From: Eupeodes corollae
Taxonomy: Eukaryota > Arthropoda > Insecta > Diptera > Syrphidae
DNA: 64,000 nucleotides
NCBI RefSeq assembly: GCF_945859685.1
Contig: NC_079147.1
Span: 93,364,315-93,428,314, forward strand
Direction of reading: 5' to 3'
The translations under genes were made by a program, and so were the position numbers. The notes under the pieces were generated by a model. It was not told where the DNA came from. It ran no database searches and saw only the letters and a program-made list of their open reading frames with translations. Below are positions 19,415 to 30,817 of this stretch, in pieces; the first letter of the stretch is position 1; every line of letters starts with the position of its first letter.

Positions 19415-22400
19415 TCTTCTGCTAGCATATTTTCATTTAACAGTTGTCCTTTACTGTGTTGTTGCTGCTTTAATTATCGAAACTGTTCTTAAAAAAGAAT
19501 AAAAAACAAAATGTTGGGTCAAACCATGGGTAGATCGTCGTAACCAATTCGGTGCAGGGTCTGCTCTTTCAAGAGAACTTCAAATTGAAGACCCTCAACA
19601 GTTTCGAAATTTGTGCCGTTTGTCAGTTAGTGAAACAGTCTTCAGTAACTTTTTCGGATTCCAGTATGTACAATAAGAAGAATTGTAAGAGACGTCGGTA
19701 GAGCAATTTTCAACAGTTTAAAAGACAAGTTTTTAAAGGTAAAAACGAAACAAAAATTATTCTTAACTGTTTACTCTCGACAGCTACTCAGCAAATACGA
19801 ACTTCGTTGGTATTCCGCGAGCTTATCTCGGATAGTAGTAAACACATGTGTCCACTTGTGAGTGACTTTCAAAAAGATTGAATATCAAGAGTAATTACTC
19901 AACTTTCCGCGAGCTACTCTCGCTCTCGGGAAATGCTTAAGAGCGACTCGTAGCACGTTTACTCTCGAATGGACACCCACCTTTAACATAAATATAATAT
20001 TCAAAACAAACAGCAACACACACAATTATTTAAAACCAAAAATAAAACAGAAAACGAAATCCTACTCCGGCGTTTTCAAACTTTAATGCAATGATTGCAA
20101 CAAATTTTACAGGTAGAACCTTCGAAGAAAGATTCAAAGAACACAAGCCCAAACCAAATTGCAGGGAGTTGCATAAGTCGCACAAAATTGTTACAACGTT
20201 ACTTAAACCTTGTTCTTTTTTGGCCGGATATCCAGTCCCAGCTTATCATAAAAATCGAATTGAATTAGTGGCCAGTTATAGCTATCATTGAAAGCGATCC
20301 GGAAAAATGTTTGAATCGATATTTGACGGTGTTTCCCTTTGATTAGAAATACAAATTATATACTGATCTTTCAGAAATCACACAAAGAATTTTATTTGAC
20401 AAAAAAGGGTTATTGCGTATTTATTTTTCTCTATAAATGTATTTTTCTATTTTCCGGACGGAAAATCATCTTCCTGAACAGCTGATACTTTTACGTTCAA
20501 AAGTGAAACGAATCGTTCCACTGATTTGTGTTCCAATTCCACACAATTACAATGACAGATTTTTGCCGTAAATATTTTTCGATGGATTTCAATCAGGAAA
20601 TTATTTTCAATGACAGACATTTTTAGCGATAGCTACAAACGACCTGTAAAAAAAATTCCAATGTTTGCAATGATGAAAACAAATGAAAGCTATAACTGGC
20701 GCCTTATATGCGAAAAACTAAAATCACTTCATGGTGTCCCATAAAAGAAAGAGCAGGACGTCTCATGTCGAGTAACACTGTTTTAAAAAAATTATGGAAA
20801 ACCTACGTCGGTTTTTCACTTACTAGTGTCCACAAACGATTCGTTTTTTAATGTTTTTGGCATTCTCAAAAAACTTTGGACATTCCTATTTCACTAAAAA
20901 TTAGTGCATACGATGTGATGTTAAATTAAACTCAGTTTTTGACTTAAATCCTTAAAGTATAAGTTGACAACAAATTTTATGACTTGGTGTTGTTTTGTTA
21001 ATTTTTGTGTGACTAAACTTATTGAAAAGGTTTATATATTCTACCACGGAAAATCTCAAATCGAAAGTTGTGTCTATTTTAACCGTACAGCGCGCTGGTT
21101 CCTATGAGAGTTCGTCCGTCGATATTTCTATTATATAGTTTTATAAAATATTAATTTTTTTTATGAATCAAAAATATCATTACATCCAAATGATCAGAGA
21201 TTAAGTTTTTTGACATTTGTTAATATGATTAGTTTTAACAATTTTAATATAACAATATTAAAATCTTTAGAAGAATCCAAAAGTCAGATTTTTTATATAC
21301 AAATAAAAATTAACAAAAAATAAAAACAAAATTGGTAAAAAATTATGTTTGATTCGAACACCTCCAGAATAAATTGAAGATTTGACTTCAAAATTATTTC
21401 GTTATAGGTAATTTTTGTTTTTTTTAAATCCAATTGGTATATGTTTATAAAAGAAATTAATGATTTTAAAAAATGTTACTAAAACTGATAAAAGTTGGAT
21501 TTTGACCAAAAATCCCCTGAACAACAACAGATATTTAAATAAAATTAAGTTTTATCATATGCAAAATATTGTTGCTAACTTTTAATTTTTTTTTTTTGAA
21601 AAATTGAATTGAAAAGTATCAAGTATGAAAGCGAGTAAACGTGTTTTATATTGGACATACCTTTAAACAAGTTTTCTGTAGCCAAAGAATTAAAAACTTA
21701 ATTTTAACATCTTTACTTTCAGTGTTTTTAATTCATAAATAAGTTTCTATATTATAATAACAGGTATTAATGAACGAAAATTAAACTCACCACTAAACAA
21801 ATTGAACATTTCTCTCAAAAATCCGAAAAAAGTTTGGAGGATGACAGCAAAATGTGGACAAAATGGACGATAAATTAAAGGTGCAAAATGAAAGTAGGTA
21901 TAACAAATAGAATTAATAATACTGATTTTAACAAAACACATTACTTTAAATATTAAGGCACAATTAGTACAAATACAAAAGAACATGAATAAATTATAAA
22001 CACTATTGGCGAAGATTAAATCACTTCAATCAAACTTGGATTCCGCAAACATGTTGCTTATACTAATAGCAATATAAACGCTACATTAACAGATATCAAA
22101 CCCGAACTCTTCGCTTGCACTTTAAATATAAACAAATATGAACGCAATCTTTCCGTACTTCAAAATAAATTTGAAGATAAACACTGGAGATTCAGGAAAA
22201 CCGAAACAATGAGCGCAAAACCTCTCATCAACATTTTTCGCACCCCACCATCGACGACGCCGAGTTCACCTGATTCTTAAATTATTATCAAATTTACAAA
22301 AGAAAACAAATAAAATTAAATTATTAAAATTGGTGGAAGAACAAGCCACTTGGGTTCCGCAATGCTAACTTTGGCCAAAATGCAGGTAGCCCAATGCTTC

Positions 22401-22580
22401 ACAAAAAATAATCACTTGTTATTGCAATCTGCACTCCAATTAAAAAAGCAAAACAAACTGTCATCGGTGTTAACAAGACGCTGACTGCCAATAATAATTA
22501 TTGCCAATAATGACATCTTGTCCAGGGTTGCCATAATTAATGCGATTTTTGTATTAATACAATTTTATTAAATATTTGTC
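19415..22580 (+). mobile_element. Harbinger-like segment, copy B
   Basis: Direct-repeat partner of copy A (14350-17600), with the same order of blocks and similar length. It contains an extra stretch around 19905-20090 not present in copy A. The frame 20091-20291 contains FTGRTFEERFKEHKPKPNCR, faintly like the arm of a GIY-YIG nuclease; copy A has a truncated version at about 14995-15069. I do not assign a function. Confidence 0.6.
19508..19745 (+). pseudogene. HARBI1-like nuclease relic (copy B)
   Basis: Nearly identical to 14600-14842: encodes the WVKPWVDRRNQFGAGSALS and ELQIEDPQQFRNLCRLSVSE blocks. It then runs VFSNFFGFQYVQ to a stop, because a short stretch missing from copy A changes the frame. 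Confidence 0.7.
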
Positions 22581-22619
22581 TTCTTTTCTTTTTTCTTATT
22601 TTAGGATTATAAATTTTCT

Positions 22620-23625
22620 ATTTCTCATCCTATTTTTAACTTCCCATATAAAGTAATTGAATTTAGTCCGATTTGTCGAATTAAAAATTTGAGTGAGTGC
22701 TGTTTTTACCATAGCAATTTAAAAAAGGCGAAAATTTTGCGTTAGCCAAAAATATCTCACGAACAAATAACGCTAGAGACTTGAACTAAATTTTAAATTA
22801 TATACTGTAACAAACAAGTCTATTTTTTTTACATCTTGTAAATAAAATTAACAAAAGTTGGTAAAAATTGATTTTTGACTTAAAAATCTTTTCAAAACTT
22901 TGAGATATTGGCTTTAAAATAATTTTATCTAGGCAACGGCCTAGTCACTGATAAAGCTTCGGTTTCCATCGATAACCGAAATCAAATTATTGTTTTCAGC
23001 ATACGCAAATATTTTGAGAAAAATCGAATTTGGGTTTTTGTAAACATACATTTTCAACTCAAATAACTTTCCAAAACTTTAAGATAGATATTGGCTTAAA
23101 ACTAATTTTATCTTTTAAAAAATATTGTTTTCAACATTCTGTAATATTTTAAGAAAAATCAAATTGATGGTTCTTTCACAACAAATTAAAAACCTACAAA
23201 AAATTAACAAAACTTGGTAAAAATTGATTTTTGACTTAAACATCTTTTCAAAACTTTGAGATATTGGCTTTAAACTAATTTTATCTTTTAAAAAATATTC
23301 CTGTTAACATTTAAAAAAAATCGAATTGACAGTTTTTAACGAAAAATAAAAACTTAAAAGTATACAATATTAAAATTAATAAACATTTACTTTGGACTAA
23401 AATATATTTTCAAAAATTAAAAATATTGGCTTCAAACTTATTTTATCTCACAGAAAATATTGTTTTCGACATTCAGCTAATTATGAATCTAAGAGTCAGT
23501 TTTTCCATTAAAAATCCACAAAATATAGTATGCAAATGCTACTAAAATTCGTAAAAATTGGTTAACGACTAAAAATCTTGCTAACAAAAATAGATTTTGA
23601 AATCAAACTTTTTCATCAGCTTTTT
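22620..23625 (-). repeat. Satellite-bearing repeat, copy 2 (degenerate)
   Basis: Begins with TAACTTCCCATATAAAGTAA (about 22638), the end seen at 43498 and 35867, then TACCATAGCAATTT, ACGCTAGAGACTTGAA, and several diverged internal units with GGTAAAAATTGATTTTTGAC near 22862 and 23217. It is cut off near 23625 by mariner-1. Confidence 0.7.
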
Positions 23626-23874
23626 AATTAGGTGTTAAGTCGCACGATCTGAGAGGCCAATTGACCGGTCCAGAAGGTGAAATAAAATGTTCACCGAACT
23701 CGCCTCACAATAAGTCCGTTGTTGCGCGTGCTGTGTGACATGTGGCACCGTCTTGTTGAAACCACATGTCAAGTTCTTATTGGATATCATCTCACGGTAG
23801 CGCTTACCATTCTCAGTTACGTTACGATTCGCATTATCTTTGAAGTAGATCTTTTTTACGTTGCCGTAGGTCGT

Positions 23875-26800
23875 AATTACTTACTCAAGGTGGCGCTACA
23901 GTCCTGTGTGAACTAGGGCCTCGCCCAACAAACTTCTCCATCTAGCTCGGTCCCTAGCTAGATGTCTCCAGGTTCACGCTAAAAGTTGGGTGAGGTCACC
24001 TTCCACTTGTGCGCGCCACCTGATCCGCGGTCTTCCTCTACTGCTCTGTCCTGTGGGTGTGGATTCGAAGACTTTCCGGGCCTTCTGGCTAAGTCTACGT
24101 CGGTGTACAGCCCGTACAGCTCGTCGTTCCATCTTCTCCTCCACTCCCCTTCGATGCACCGTAGATCACACGAAGAACTTTTCTCTCGAAGCGACCCAAG
24201 GTGCTTTCATCCGACTTTGCCATAGCCCATGCTTCTGCACCGTATAGCAGGACAGGTGATAATGAATGGTCTTATATAGCAAAACTTTGGTCCCTCGAGA
24301 GACGACTTTGCCACTCAATTGCCTTGTTAGTACAAAGAAACAGCGGTTAGCAAGAGTTATTATGTGTTTGATCTCTGACGACAGCATGTACTTTGTTTTG
24401 CCCTCATTAACAGTTAAATCCATTATGGCCGCCTCTGCATCAATACTCACAAAAACCCCATTGACATCATGCTGAGTTCTTCCAATTATGTCAATGTAAT
24501 TTAGTAATTGGACAGACTTTTGAAAGATAGAGCCTCTAGCAGTGGCGTAGCTAGACCTTTGGGGGCCCCATCACCTCTTACCAAAACTGGGCCATAACCT
24601 TATAACCTTTTTTTTAAATTAAAACACTAACGTCAATAAATAAGTTAAATTTAATTCAATGTATGACGACATAGGAACTTTAACATAAATACATACTACA
24701 TAATATATAGATAAATGTTTTATAAAGCTCAAAAAAAATTAAATAATATTTGCACTTCTTCTCAAAGTACTACTATCCTTGCCTTTTTTTCTGCAAATTT
24801 ATTTATTAAATCTTCCATACCTGAAGAAGATTTCAGTTTTTCAAGATTATCTGCTTCTATTGATAAAAGTGATAAATCTGACAACCTCTTCTGTCCCATT
24901 GAAGTTCTGAGATAATTTCTTATTATTTTCAGCTTGGACAAAAAGATCTTTCAGCTATTGCTGTGGTGACCGGAAGAGCCAAAAAGAGAAAGCATGCTGT
25001 TATTACTTCAGAAAAACTAGAAGCTAGACTATTAAATTCGATGACTAATAATTTAGCAAGTTCTTTTATGGAATGAAGTTTGAGGATTTCGGATTTAAGG
25101 CATGTTTTTAGAGCAATTAGTTGATTGCAGAAATCACAATGATATGTCTGTATTGTACTTTCCACTAGCTTTTTTGAACCTTGATATATCTCATCATTTG
25201 AGAACGATAAAAGCTTATCCGGTTCCAACACTTCAAGCATACTACTGAGACTATGAAGTCTTTGAAAACTTTGCTGAGTTTGTCCAATCAAAATGTCCAA
25301 GCAGGAATTGTAAATATTGACTTTGAAGTAAATTTCCGGACCAAAAATTCTATGATCTTCTGCCAACTCATCAAAAAACCGCTTCGTTATTTTCCTCCTT
25401 TTATTTTTGAAGACAAGCGTCACTCCCCAATCGTTGGCTAAATCCTTGGACTGGTTTGTTTTTCTGTGTGATGTTGGAGTTGGTGGCTGTGTCAGGCAGG
25501 ACGATATATTTTAAAAGCTCGAATAAAAAAGTGTTTGCAGGTTGAAGTTGTAGTATTGTTGGTCGGTAGGACATGAAAAAAAGAAAAAGATACACAGGAA
25601 AAAAAATTTGACGCATGTAAAAAAGGATCATCGGAACCTTTTTTTGTAATAAAATTTTATTAAATATTTAAGTGAATTTTTTTACACACGTCTTGTGCTG
25701 ATACAGCGGTAGCTACGCCACTGGCCTCTAGTGTTGACGTGTGAGCTCTGCAATATTCTTTCAAGCACGATGTTAAAAAAATCACATGACAGCGCATCAC
25801 CTTGTCCAAAACAAGGAGCAGCTTGAATTCTCCATGGTCACCCTGCACAAACGTACGAGTTTGGCAGGGATGCCAAAACTAGACATGGCTCTATACAGCT
25901 CGTCCCTGTAGATGCTGTCATATGCGGCGTTGAAATCGATGAAAAGATGGTGGGTGTCGTTTTGGTGTTCTTGGGTTTTTTCCAGGATCGGCCGTAATGT
26001 GAATATTTCATCGACTGTGGACTTTCTTGGTTTAAAACCACACTTATAAGGACCTATCAGGTTGTTAACGATGGGCTTTAGACGTTCATATATTACGGCA
26101 GAGAAGATTTTATAGGCGATGTTAAGTAGACTGATTCGGCAAACAATATTGAGGTTCCATTAATCGGGCATACTTTCTTCAGACCATATCTTACAGATAA
26201 GTTGGTGCATGCTCCTAACCAACTTATCTCCAGCTGCTTTAAAGAGCTCGGCATTCAAGCCATCCGCTCTAGCGGCCTTTTTAGACTTCAGCTTAGATAT
26301 GGCAATCTTTACTTCGTCTAAGTCGGGAGGACGGGATTTTTGGCTTTCGTCGTCTATGTTGAATGGACCATCATCCTGCCTGACAGCGAAATTCGGTTCG
26401 TCGTCACCGTTATACAGTCTGCAGAAGTGGTCCTTCCATATACTCAGCATTGACTGTGGCTCTGCTATGATGTTTCCACTTTCGTCTTTGCAGTCTTCGG
26501 TTCTAGGTTTATGTACCTGCGAATTTCATTTAACCTGTTCATAAAACTTTCGAACATCATTCCTGCTTTCAAACCTCTCAACATCTTCCACCGCACTCTT
26601 CTCATGCCCTCTCTTTTTCTTTCTGTGAAGTCGGCATTCCTCTCACCTCTTCTGCTCATAGAGCTCATGAGCAGCTCTCGTCCTTTTATGCAGCGCCGCC
26701 GCTTTGAGTGCCTGTTGTTTGGCTGCATTTGCCTGCCGATATTCCTTGCTGGTGGCTGTTTGAAGCCCAACACATCAGAGGCGGCTTCTCTGATTGGATC

Positions 26801-28225
26801 TTGGCAATGTTGCCACTGGTTTTCGATACATTGTGTTGGCGGCAGATAACTTCGAGAGAGGTTACTTGTAACTCAGTCGGAAAAGGATTTGACGATCTGT
26901 GGCGATTTAAGCCGTTCGACGTTGTACCTTTTCCCAGCACCTCCCTGTTTTGCCTTGGGTCTGGAAATCCGAAGATCTACCTTGGCTACAACGAGGTAGT
27001 GGTTCGAGTCCTTATGTCCTTCGGATAGTTCCATCCATAATGCTGGAAGCGTGTCTGCCGTTGATTGCAATATGGTCAATCTGGTTGACGGTAGATTGAT
27101 CTGAAGAAGCCCAAATTCCTTTGTGGATGTTGAGGTGTGAAAAACGCATACTGGCTACCATAACGTTTCGCCCCGCAGAAAAATCTATGATCCTGAAACC
27201 GTTGTCGGAAGTGTTGCCGTGCAGGCTGTTCTTCCCCATTATACCACCAAAGATGTCTTCCCTTCCTAGCTTGGCATTAAAATCGCCCAGGACACTTTTA
27301 ATATCGTAGCTAGGACACGCTCATATGTTTTGTCTTAGAGCTCGAAGAACATATCTTTGGTGTTGTCGTCTTTCTCTTCTGTTGGGGCGTGCGCGCATAT
27401 CAGGCTAATTAAGCCTTGATGCGTATGGGCATGAGGCGCTGATTGAATCACCTATAGCTCAAGACTTCTTGCCTAAGTCTGGCTCCAATGACGAAGCCGC
27501 ATCCAAATAAGCGCTGTTGGTTTTCGTGGTAGCAGTCACCATAATAAATATCGCAGTTTTTCATCCTATTTTTGCCCGGCCGATCTTATCGTATTTCCTG
27601 GATGGCTGTGATGTCTGCTGTCTAAGGCCTCCGCTAATTCTTCGGCCGCACGTGGTCTGTTAAGGGACCTAACATTCCACGTGCATATCCAAAGTTCGTT
27701 GTCGTTCGTTTGCGTTGGTTGTCAACAGTAAATACGTCCGTATCCGAGGCTTGTTGGTGCTTCGCAACTATGAAAGCTTTTACGTGTCACCCCAGGTAGT
27801 CACCCCAACGGCACAACCCCCAACCTGGAGGGCCAGATCCTAAGTATAACTCCAAGGATGGGGAGCCGATGAAACCGCTCCTTATAGGCCTGGGCTCCGA
27901 ATAAGTCGAAGAAGCCCTATAAGGTGTTCACTAAGTAGTTCAACCTTACTGGAACTGTAGACGCCACCGTTGATTCCATCTCGGGAATGCCTCTGCTGCC
28001 GTCCGGTGAAGGAGATGTGCCTTAGTGGAAACACCTCTCCCCCTCTCTCGTTTGCTGCCCCAACAACTTTCCACTGGTGTTGAAACCCGAACTCCAGTTG
28101 AGGTACTAGGCACCCCATGTTCACCACGGGGAGGTGAGAGTAGAAGTTGATAGACAGAGGTTGGTTTTAAGAAAAACATGTGGTCACTTGTGTCCTCTTG
28201 ATTGCACATGTCTACCATTTGAACA
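23875..28225 (-). mobile_element. RTE-clade LINE, near full length, inside mariner-1
   Basis: Minus-strand RTE retrotransposon, 4,351 bp including a nested hAT element. The target duplication TTGCCGTAGGTCGT is at 23861-23874 and 28226-28239. From the 5' end (28225): a leader, endonuclease pieces (about 27730-26870, with NQIDHIAINGRHAS and ISRPKAKQGGAGKRYNVERL), reverse transcriptase pieces (26450-26160, KKAARADGLNAELFKAAGD; 26040-25850), and the usual RTE C-terminus (24159-23974, RGRPRIRWRAQVEGDLTQLL). The 3' end is a short AGTAAG-type tail. Many frameshifts. Related copies: 42360-43320, 48994-51871, 51872-53430. Confidence 0.85.
24540..25723 (-). mobile_element. hAT transposon, internally deleted, inside the RTE
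   Basis: Terminal repeats CAGTGGCGTAGCTA at 24540-24553 and its reverse complement at 25710-25723, flanked by a perfect 8-bp target duplication GCCTCTAG (24532-24539 and 25724-25731), the hallmark of hAT elements. A minus-strand frame at 25423-24929 encodes the C-terminal part of a transposase, ending in the dimerisation region LALPVTTAIAERSF. The continuation (LSDLSLLSIEADNLEKL pattern) is out of frame at 24905-24760. The catalytic N-terminal half is missing, so it is non-autonomous. Confidence 0.9.
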
Positions 28226-28725
28226 TTGCCGTAGGTCGTTCGGCTTTATTTCTTGCTCCAGCTGTATTTTGAAAGGCATCACACCTAAATCCTTCCGACG
28301 TTTGTGCGTAATAGAGGCCAAATTGCTGCTAACGGCAACGAATCGATAATTGATGGTCAACACTAACACTGGCCGATACAGCTGCTATATTTTTTTCAGT
28401 TCACACTCTACGTAAGCGTGTTGGTGGTTTATTGTCCAACAATCTAAATTTGGTGCGAAATTTAGTCACAATAGCCCGAATAGTCGCTTCAGTGGGTCGA
28501 TTAAACTGACCATAAAAAGGAAGCGTGTGTTATATGAACTTTCTTAACAGAGCATTTTGATAATGAAATTCAATAACTTGAAAGCTTTGTTCATTTTTAA
28601 GATGATTTATGGTTAAATTATAGATCAAACTGAAGGTGTTTGACTGCAGTGAAACAAAACATGAAACGTGAGTCAGCTTCTTAAAGCAGTGTTGCCAAAA
28701 AGATAATAGCTAAAAAATCACCCTT

Positions 28726-28959
28726 TACAAAACAAAAATTAATTTGTTTGTCAATATCTTTGGTGGTTCTTGAAAACACGCACAGAAATCTCTCTAAAAA
28801 CCTTTGATTTAGATTCTTCCAGGGACCTCGAAACGTCGAGATATGTTACAGTTTTCATTTCGACAGTCTGAACGATTGCTTTAAGCTTCAATCATTAGCT
28901 AAAAATTAAGTTCATATTGAATATCAAAAAAATTCGAAAACTTGTTACCTTAATATACA
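28726..28959. repeat. Spacer with a short SBR fragment
   Basis: A piece at about 28785-28870 (CTAAAAACC, then AGGGACCTCGAAACGTCGAG) matches the edge of the satellite-bearing repeat seen at 35920-35945 and 61925-61985. The remainder shows nothing else. Confidence 0.5.
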
Positions 28960-29621
28960 ATTAATTTATTTTGCTGCACATGAATGTCTAATTTCAAGAT
29001 CTTACAACTACGAACAATTTTAATTTCAATAATTTTAACATTACTTTATAAATATTGTTAATGTAGAAATAAAATATCTACAATCTCAATGAGAAAACGT
29101 TAACTTACCGTCGAAGCCCAATTAAGTATGCAATAAGTTTGTTAATACATAACAAACTATGATACAAAATTTGTGACTTTAAGAATTTTTTGTTTAAAGT
29201 TTAAATGTTAGATCTTCCGGCACTAATTCAACTTTTTTTGAATCAAAAGGAAGCGAAACATTTTTTATCATTACAACAGTAAACTGAATTTTAAAATTCC
29301 TTTTTGACAGCGAGTGGTTTTTGAAACAACTTAGTTTCCTCATTAAAAGTTAGATATGTGTTTTAAATAATTATAGGAAATATTTATCCGCCTTTGGCTG
29401 TGAACTTGGCCCGCATGTCTCAAAGATTTGCATGATTCAATCGGGCCTGATATGAATCATGGAAAACTTTGAAACACAGTCACATACCAAAAAAGGATTG
29501 GAGAAATATTTTAAACCTAACCTTATATCTACTTAACTAATTTAATCGAACTTAGACATCTGACAAATTTGGCATGAAAAAAATTAACAACACTTATTAT
29601 AAAATTTAAATAGTTAAGTTT
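28960..29621 (-). promoter_or_regulatory. bcd: bcd 3' UTR region with Pumilio-type site
   Basis: About 660 bp downstream of the bcd stop, free of recognisable transposons. The sense strand carries TGTAGATA (complement of 29075-29082), a perfect UGUANAUA Pumilio element that overlaps ATTGTA, box B of a Nanos response element. No box A (GTTGT) lies just upstream. A candidate polyadenylation signal AATAAA is at 28970-28965. In Drosophila the bcd 3' UTR directs anterior localisation and contains Nanos response sequences, so this region is the natural place for such signals. The role here is inference. Confidence 0.45.
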
Positions 29622-30550
29622 CTAATTAAATTGTAAACACTGTGATTGGTCCGAACTATGTTGAGGTTGAGTGAAGGGTTCAGATTTGATTTTCGTGTCC
29701 GGAGCACTTGTCAATTCCTCGTAGACAGTTTCGATGGGAGGCTCGGTTCTCGGATTCTTCAAACTATCTAGAATGCCGTTGAAGACCGATTCGGCCTCGC
29801 CATGCACACTGTTCGGTGTTAGTGGCTCGACGATCTCTGATTCAGGTGACATTTGCGAGAAATAGTCCGATGTGTCAGAATTAACAGTCATAGAATTGGC
29901 ATCTCCGCTTGTCGTCGAGGCTGGCGAAGGCAGAGTGTAAGGCAAGCGATTGAAATTGATGAGGGAATCGTGGAAGGAATGTAGCTGAGGGATGTGATGC
30001 GGACTAGCTGTGTTGTAGACCATTTGGGAAGGCGTCATAACTGGCAGGTGTTGCAGCCACTGATATGCAGTTTCTTGTTTTACGTTGTAACCTGTGTCAT
30101 GCCTAATGTCATAAGTTGGTGTCTCTTGTTTTACGTTGTAAGCTGAAGAATTAAGGTAGATGGGTTCGTAAGAGAATTTGATGTCAATATCCGAAATTGA
30201 TGGCGATGGCGTTGGCAGTGGGTTGGGGGGCGGTGGTGGTGGAGCAGTCAGAGTTGGCAAATGTAACGTATGCCTTCGGTATTGTGTTGGTAATTGTTGA
30301 ATACTATTTTCATGTTGGTTAAACATTTCTTTTTCTGCTTCTCTAATTTTGATCTTACGGCGCTGATTCTTAAACCATATTCTTACTGGACCTGGCGGCA
30401 TTGACAGCTTTGCTGCTAATTGTTCTGCTCTTTCGGTATTGACGTAGTTGCATTGCATGAAATAATACTTAAGCTCGGCTACTTGATCATTTGTGAAAAC
30501 AGTACGGCTTCGACGCGGTCTTCGCATCACAAGGCTATTTGATAATTTTT
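29622..30550 (-). CDS. bcd: bicoid, homeobox exon (exon 3)
   Basis: The acceptor TTTTTTACAG ends at 30551 and the frame runs to TAG 29622-29624, giving residues 51-359. Right after the splice it reads KLSNSLVMRRPRRSRT, nearly the same as the SLVMRRPRRTRT that I recall before the Drosophila Bicoid homeodomain. The homeodomain (residues 62-121) keeps Leu16, Phe20, Trp48, Phe49, Asn51 and Arg53, and the bicoid signature Lys50 (DNA specificity) and Arg54 (RNA binding). Odd points are Pro at positions 41, 42 and 44 and Gln52. Downstream are a poly-Pro tract, two YNVKQET repeats, an IKSE motif, EIVEPLTPN (Drosophila EPLTPKN) and a C-terminal FN. In flies Bicoid is the maternal anterior morphogen, binding hunchback-type enhancers and caudal mRNA. 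At 359 aa it is shorter than the roughly 490 aa of Drosophila. Confidence 0.95.
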
Positions 30551-30817
30551 CTGTAAAAAAATCATAAGTATGGTAAAGTTTAGGTTATAGAAAAGATTTG
30601 ATAAAATTTAATGAGGTTTGTGTATTTAATATAAATAAAATATATATGCATCTCAGTTCAATAATAATATTTTGTCAGTTAGTTTTTCGGTTGCAGTATA
30701 AACATGTTCCCTTTAGTTTATTGTTTGTTTAAAACGTTATTCCGCGTTTAACGTACGCTGATGACAGACAATATTCAAATCATGAGTGCCTTTCAGAAAG
30801 AGCAATTTAAGCAGCAA

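Larger units (their letters stand above)
23632..28725 (-). mobile_element. mariner-1 (rosa-like), interrupted
   Basis: The transposase C-terminal half lies at 23632-23860 (reverse complement gives MWFQQDGATCHTAR after one frame change) and the N-terminal half at 28240-28610 (NRPTEATIRAIVTKFRTKF). The right end matches the mariner terminal repeat (AAAAAATCACCCTT next to TA, ending at 28725). The left end is truncated. The two halves are separated by an RTE element with a 14-bp duplication. Frameshifts in both halves make it dead. Confidence 0.85.

Noticed and set aside
20091..20291. GIY-YIG nuclease of a Penelope element
   Set aside because: The FTGRTFEERFKEH stretch is suggestive, but no GIY or YIG motif and no reverse transcriptase are nearby; left unassigned within the Harbinger-like segment.
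29622..30550. zen or another Hox-class homeobox
   Set aside because: Zen and Hox proteins have Gln50 and a different arm. This exon has Lys50, Arg54, the SLVMRRPRR lead-in and EPLTPN, all of which point to bicoid.
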